8,653 nucleotides of DNA from contig JBMOIB010000121.1 in assembly GCA_049317545.1 (NCBI GenBank), forward strand, positions 1 through 8,653. The letters run 5' to 3'. The position numbers were made by a program, and so were the translations under genes. The notes under the pieces were generated by a model, which saw only the letters and a list, made by a program, of their open reading frames with translations, was not told the origin of the DNA and did not search any database. Origin of the DNA: REEB506 sp049317545 (GTDB taxonomy: Bacteria > Pseudomonadota > Alphaproteobacteria > Caulobacterales > Aquidulcibacteraceae). Below, piece after piece: positions 5,735 to 8,653 of this stretch (within the stretch, counting starts at the first letter, position 1; each line of letters opens with the position of its first letter).

Positions 5735-7162
5735 ATGCGTCGCGCCCGCCTCGCCAAGATTGTCGCCACCATCGGCCCCGCGAGCGCGTCGCCGGCGATG
5801 CTGCGGCGGCTGTCCGACGTCGGCGTCGATTGCTTCCGCGTGAACTTCAGCCACGGGACGCATGACCAGCATGGCGAAGTGATCGCCCGGTTGCGCGCGG
5901 TCGAGGCCGCGTCGGGGCGGCCGATCGCCATTCTCGCCGACCTGCAGGGACCCAAGATCCGCCTGGGCGACATCGAAGGCGGCGAACTGGCCGTGCGCTA
6001 CGGCGATCGCCTCGTGCTGGAAGCCAGCGACGCTGCGACCGCGGGCGACGTCGTCCGCCTGCCGCACCCTGAGATCATCGCCGCCGGTCGCCCGGGCGCC
6101 GCGATCCTCATCGACGACGGCAAGCTTCGCCTGACCATTACCGAGGCCTATTCCGATCATCTGATCGCTCGCGTCGACGTGGGCGGCGTGCTCAAGCCGC
6201 GCAAAGGCGCGACGCTCATCGGCGCGACGCTGCCGATTTCGGCCCTCACCGCCAAGGATCGCGCCGACCTCGACTTCGCGCTCGCGCAGGGCGTCGACTG
6301 GGTCGCTCTGTCGTTCGTGCAGCGGGTCGAGGACCTCGTGGAAACGCGGACGATCATCGCCGGGCGCGCCGGTCTCGTCGCCAAAATCGAGAAGCCGTCC
6401 GCCATCGACGACATGGAGGCGATCGTCGCGGCGTCGGACGCGATCATGGTGGCGCGCGGCGATCTGGGCGTCGAACTGCCCGCCGAGCGCGTGCCGATCG
6501 AACAACGGCGGCTCATCCGGGTGTCGCGCAAGCTGGGCAAGCCGGTGATCGTCGCCACCCACATGCTGGAATCCATGGTGGAGGCCGCGGCGCCGACGCG
6601 CGCCGAAGCCTCCGACGTGGCGAGCGCGATCTACCAAGGCGCCGATGCGGTCATGTTGTCGGCCGAGAGCGCGGTCGGGCGGCATCCGGAATCGGCGGTT
6701 GCGATCATGGATCGCATCATCGCCGCGGTGGAAGCCGACCCGGAGCACTGGAGCGCGCTTCAGCGCCCGCCCGTCGCAAGTCCGCCGACGACCGCGGACG
6801 CGGCGAGCCTCGCCGCGCGCGAAATCGCCGACGTGCTCGGCTGCGCGGCGATCGTGGCGTTCACGCGCACGGGCGCGACGGCGCTGCGCGTCTCCCGCGA
6901 ACGCCCGCCCTGCCCGATCCTGGCGATGACGCCGGATGCGGCTGTGGCGCGCCGCCTCTCGCTGGCTTGGGGCGTTTCGGCCGACGTCGCCGCCGACATC
7001 GCGAGTTTCGACGAAATGGTGTCGCGGGCGGAAGCGCACGCGCTTGCCGAGGCGATCGCGCCCGATTCGCGGATCGTGATCGTCGCCGGCGCGCCGTTCG
7101 GCGAACCGGGCAAAACCAATACGATCAAGATCAGCCGGCTGGCGCGCGCCGCCGCATCCTAG
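5735..7162 (+). CDS. pyk: Pyruvate kinase (type II, potassium-independent signature)
   Basis: Cytosolic glycolytic enzyme (EC 2.7.1.40) transferring phosphate from phosphoenolpyruvate to ADP, giving pyruvate and ATP. 475 residues, the usual length of PykA-type enzymes. Active-site parts are all present: RVNFSHG (35-41), DLQGPKIR (69-76), AKIEKPSAI with the catalytic Lys217 and metal ligand Glu219, MVARGDLGVE (238-247), and Thr275 in ATHMLES. The B domain lies at about 73-167 and the C-terminal allosteric domain from about 350. Leu70, Gln71 and Lys74 stand where potassium-dependent enzymes have Thr, Lys and Glu, so this enzyme is expected not to need potassium. His276 replaces the more usual Gln of the ATQMLESM motif. 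It starts 22 bases after the yqhA-like gene; a GAG six bases upstream is its only ribosome site. Its stop lies 7 bases from the stop of the opposing SpoA gene. Confidence 0.97.
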   Translation: MRRARLAKIVATIGPASASPAMLRRLSDVGVDCFRVNFSHGTHDQHGEVIARLRAVEAASGRPIAILADLQGPKIRLGDIEGGELAVRYGDRLVLEASDAATAGDVVRLPHPEIIAAGRPGAAILIDDGKLRLTITEAYSDHLIARVDVGGVLKPRKGATLIGATLPISALTAKDRADLDFALAQGVDWVALSFVQRVEDLVETRTIIAGRAGLVAKIEKPSAIDDMEAIVAASDAIMVARGDLGVELPAERVPIEQRRLIRVSRKLGKPVIVATHMLESMVEAAAPTRAEASDVASAIYQGADAVMLSAESAVGRHPESAVAIMDRIIAAVEADPEHWSALQRPPVASPPTTADAASLAAREIADVLGCAAIVAFTRTGATALRVSRERPPCPILAMTPDAAVARRLSLAWGVSADVAADIASFDEMVSRAEAHALAEAIAPDSRIVIVAGAPFGEPGKTNTIKISRLARAAAS

Positions 7163-7169
7163 ACGCTGT

Positions 7170-7427
7170 TCAGGTGGTGGCGTTGAAGGCGTGGAAGTCA
7201 GCCGGGTCGGTCACGGTTACCGCGAGGCGTTCGCCCTGGATGTTAATCTCGCCGCGCGCGATCGGGTGATTGTTGGCGAGGATCCAGACTTCGTCGTGCT
7301 CGCCGACATCGAGCGGAATGACGGCGCCGCGGCCCATGCGCAACAATTGATGCATCGGCAGCGCGCAGCGTCCGAGCACGACGGTGATCTCGACCTTGAC
7401 GGAATGGACCTGGGTTTTGCCGGCCAT
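7170..7427 (-). CDS. Single-domain FliN-like (SpoA/SctQ) protein
   Basis: An 85-residue protein consisting of one SpoA domain, the C-terminal domain of the flagellar motor-switch proteins FliN and FliM and of type III secretion SctQ. The domain pattern runs through nearly the whole protein: VEITVVLGRCALPMHQLLRM (12-31), GRGAVIPLD (32-40), a short acidic turn, VWILANNHPIARGEI (47-61), and GERLAVTVTD (65-74), matching the FliN order of strand, L-G, helix, G-x-x-I-x-L-D, V-N-x-x-x-x-A-x-G-E, V-x-V-T. It lacks the extended N-terminal part of most full FliN proteins. The ATG at 7427 has GAGGT about 6 bases upstream. It is tail to tail with pyk (7 bases) and head to head with lipB (13 bases between starts). 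No flagellar or secretion genes are in view, so a motor role is not supported by context; it may be a divergent family member with another job. Confidence 0.85.
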   Translation of the reverse strand: MAGKTQVHSVKVEITVVLGRCALPMHQLLRMGRGAVIPLDVGEHDEVWILANNHPIARGEINIQGERLAVTVTDPADFHAFNATT

Positions 7428-7440
7428 CGCGAGACCTCAT

Positions 7441-8187
7441 ATGAACGCAAATGAAAGCGCTAAGGACGGTTTACGCTTGATGAACGACGCTGCGATCGGT
7501 TGGGCGACGTCGACCGCGCCGGTGCCCTATCAGGCGGCGGTGGCCGTGATGGAAGCGCGCGCGGCCGCGATCGCCGCGGACGCCGCGGGCGAGCTCATAT
7601 GGCTGCTCGAACATCCGCCGCTCTACACGGCGGGCCTTTCGGCGAAGCCTGGCGATCTCATCGATCCGCATCGGTTTCCGGTGCACGCGAGCGCGCGCGG
7701 CGGCCAGTACACCTATCATGGCCCCGGACAACGGGTCGTCTATGTGATGCTCGACCTGCGCAAGCGCGGGCGTGACGTGCGCGCCTTCGTTGGCGACCTC
7801 GAGCGTTGGATCATCGACGCGCTGGCGCGCTTCAATCTCGACGGCAAGGTGCGCGACGGACGCGTCGGCGTGTGGATCGAACGCAAAGGCCCCGGTTGGG
7901 CGCGCGAGGACAAGATCGCCGCGATTGGCGTGCGCGTGCGGCGCTGGGCGAGTTTCCACGGCCTTGCGCTCAACGTCGAACCGGACCTCTCGCATTTCGC
8001 CGGCATCGTGCCTTGCGGGATCCGCGAGCACGGCGTGACGAGCCTTGTTGATCTCGGCCTGCCGGTCGGCATGGCCGACGCCGACGCCGCACTGCGCGCC
8101 GCATTCGAGCCCATATTCGGTCTGACTGTCGCTGCGCCGTCGCCGCTGGACGACGCCGCCGTCGACGCCTCCGGCGAACTGATCTGA
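7441..8187 (+). CDS. lipB: Octanoyltransferase LipB (lipoate biosynthesis)
   Basis: Lipoyl(octanoyl) transferase (EC 2.3.1.181): moves the octanoyl group from acyl carrier protein to the lipoyl domains of pyruvate and 2-oxoglutarate dehydrogenases and to GcvH, before LipA inserts sulfur. From the ATG at 7441 it has 248 residues. The signature RGGQYTYHGPGQ is at 86-97; the catalytic Lys158 sits in DKIAAIGV and the acyl-carrying Cys192 in PCGI, followed by VTSL. An in-frame ATG at 7480 would give 235 residues, nearer the conserved core, with AAGGA 13 bases upstream; the outer ATG has a GAG 7 bases upstream. I cannot decide between them. Only 13 bases separate it from the divergent SpoA start, so its promoter must lie inside that gene, or it is read through from pyk. 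A minus-strand ORF across it is a shadow. Confidence 0.96.
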   Translation: MNANESAKDGLRLMNDAAIGWATSTAPVPYQAAVAVMEARAAAIAADAAGELIWLLEHPPLYTAGLSAKPGDLIDPHRFPVHASARGGQYTYHGPGQRVVYVMLDLRKRGRDVRAFVGDLERWIIDALARFNLDGKVRDGRVGVWIERKGPGWAREDKIAAIGVRVRRWASFHGLALNVEPDLSHFAGIVPCGIREHGVTSLVDLGLPVGMADADAALRAAFEPIFGLTVAAPSPLDDAAVDASGELI

Positions 8188-8197
8188 AGCGCGCGAT

Positions 8198-8227
8198 TTG
8201 ACGCACCGGCCCATTAACACCTATGAA
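8198..8227 (+). promoter_or_regulatory. Candidate sigma-70-type promoter for the small gene after lipB
   Basis: TTGACG at 8198-8203 and TATGAA at 8222-8227, spaced by 18 bases, lie in the 46-base gap after the lipB stop. Five of six bases match the -35 consensus and four of six the -10. Transcription would begin near 8234, which would make the ATG there leaderless and favours the next in-frame ATG at 8258 as the translation start of the small gene. Confidence 0.4.
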
Positions 8228-8257
8228 TGAACAATGCCTACGTCATTGAAGCGTCAC

Positions 8258-8431
8258 ATGAAAAATACGCCGCCACCGATACGCATACCGCTCGAGCTGC
8301 AGGACCGCCTGTGCGCCGAGGGCGATGCGTTTCATTTCGACGAGCTGATGACGGCGCAGCCCGAAGCCACCCAGGCCTATTTCCGCGACCGGATCGCCGA
8401 GCGCTTCGCCAAGCCGGCGAAAGGCGACTGA
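8258..8431 (+). CDS. Small protein of unknown function
   Basis: A 57-residue, charged, soluble protein that I do not recognise. It begins with a Pro-rich stretch (MKNTPPPIRIPLE), followed by what look like two helices: residues about 13-33 (ELQDRLCAEGDAFHFDELM) and 34-50 (rich in Glu, Arg and aromatic residues, with AYFRDRIAERF). Third codon positions are strongly G/C, as in the genes around it, so it is likely real. I prefer the ATG at 8258 because a candidate promoter places the RNA start near 8234 and GAAG lies six bases upstream; the ATG at 8234 adds eight residues of poorer codon usage. It lies 70 bases after lipB and may be its own unit. No signal peptide or membrane segment. Confidence 0.6.
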   Translation: MKNTPPPIRIPLELQDRLCAEGDAFHFDELMTAQPEATQAYFRDRIAERFAKPAKGD

Positions 8432-8479
8432 AACGCGCCGATAGCCGCACGACGCTGCGCGTCTGCGGGTTCGAAATAG

Positions 8480-8558
8480 GGACAAGGCGGAGCAGCTCAG
8501 CCCTCGGCCGATTGGAAATAAGGTTGGGTAGATCGGCTTTCGCCGCTCCGCCTTGTTC
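8480..8558. repeat. Large inverted repeat with nested stem
   Basis: A perfect 12-base inverted repeat (arms 8482-8493 and 8545-8556), extended by one G-T and one G-C pair, encloses 51 bases. Inside, a second six-base stem (8507-8512 with 8532-8537) can form, extendable at both ends by G-T pairs. As RNA this would be a long two-stage stem with internal loops. It lies in the 222-base non-coding stretch after the small gene. It could be a terminator-like structure for that gene, a small structured RNA, or one copy of a dispersed palindromic repeat. No T-run follows, and neither strand folds into a tRNA. Confidence 0.55.
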
Positions 8559-8618
8559 GACGCGCCGGTTTGGTCAACCCGGCGGACCGCTTGCGTGGTC
8601 CCTCAAGATCTGAGGCCG

Positions 8619-8638
8619 GAGCGCGCGCGACGCTCTTT
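8619..8638 (+). terminator. Weak candidate terminator at the right end
   Basis: A five-pair stem (GAGCG at 8619-8623 with CGCTC at 8631-8635) with a seven-base loop is followed by TTT. Just before it, CCTCA (8601-8605) and TGAGG (8611-8615) form another short stem. Either could end transcripts from the plus strand, but the T-run is only three bases and the DNA is GC-rich, so chance pairing is quite possible. Confidence 0.2.
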
Positions 8639-8653
8639 AGGGCGCCCCTGTCC

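Noticed and set aside
5672..7039. 455-residue minus-strand open frame across pyruvate kinase
   Set aside because: It is the antisense of a certain gene; the product is rich in Arg, His and Asp, as expected for a GC-rich shadow frame, and has no recognisable domain.
8465..8480. GGGTTCGAAATAGG resembling a tRNA T-arm
   Set aside because: The bases after the loop do not pair with the GCGGG before it, and no acceptor, D or anticodon stems can be placed around it.
8227..8613. 128-residue plus-strand open frame at the right end
   Set aside because: It overlaps the small gene in another frame, its composition looks non-coding, and it runs through the inverted repeat.

Overview
This window looks like ordinary chromosomal DNA of a high-GC alphaproteobacterium, most likely of the order Hyphomicrobiales (Rhizobiales). 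The basis is strong G/C bias at third codon positions, dense packing with short gaps, and the gene families present: rhizobial-type LipB, a type II pyruvate kinase, a DUF1499 membrane protein and a stand-alone TIGR01244 (DUF442) protein. I cannot name a genus from sequence alone. I see no transposase, phage gene, tRNA, rRNA or CRISPR array.

Layout. The left end, on the minus strand, holds two permease genes of an oligopeptide/dipeptide-type ABC importer: oppB, then oppC, which runs off the window. Reading the other way from the same short intergenic region is a small rhodanese-like TIGR01244 protein. A possible small membrane protein lies antisense at its 3' end. Next, on the plus strand, an uncharacterised ATP-grasp-like protein and a LACTB2-type metallo-beta-lactamase-fold hydrolase overlap as TAATG and are almost certainly one operon. 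A minus-strand DUF1499 membrane protein faces them and ends in a clear intrinsic terminator. Divergent from it are a YqhA/UPF0114 membrane protein and pyruvate kinase, 22 bases apart and probably co-transcribed. A minus-strand, single-domain FliN-like (SpoA) gene sits tail to tail with pyruvate kinase and head to head with lipB, with only 13 bases between their starts. A small unknown protein with its own plausible promoter follows lipB. The right end is a gene-free, structured stretch with a large inverted repeat.

How the genes work together. The clear functions are peptide uptake (OppBC), the last step of glycolysis (Pyk, with the sequence signature of the potassium-independent class) and lipoate attachment (LipB). 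Lipoate is the cofactor of pyruvate dehydrogenase, so Pyk and LipB sit on consecutive steps around pyruvate, although the opposing SpoA gene between them argues against a simple shared operon. Nothing here is a clear new defence or biosynthetic system. The most interesting leads are the ATP-grasp/MBL pair, the SpoA protein with no flagellar genes in view, and the inverted repeat near the right end.
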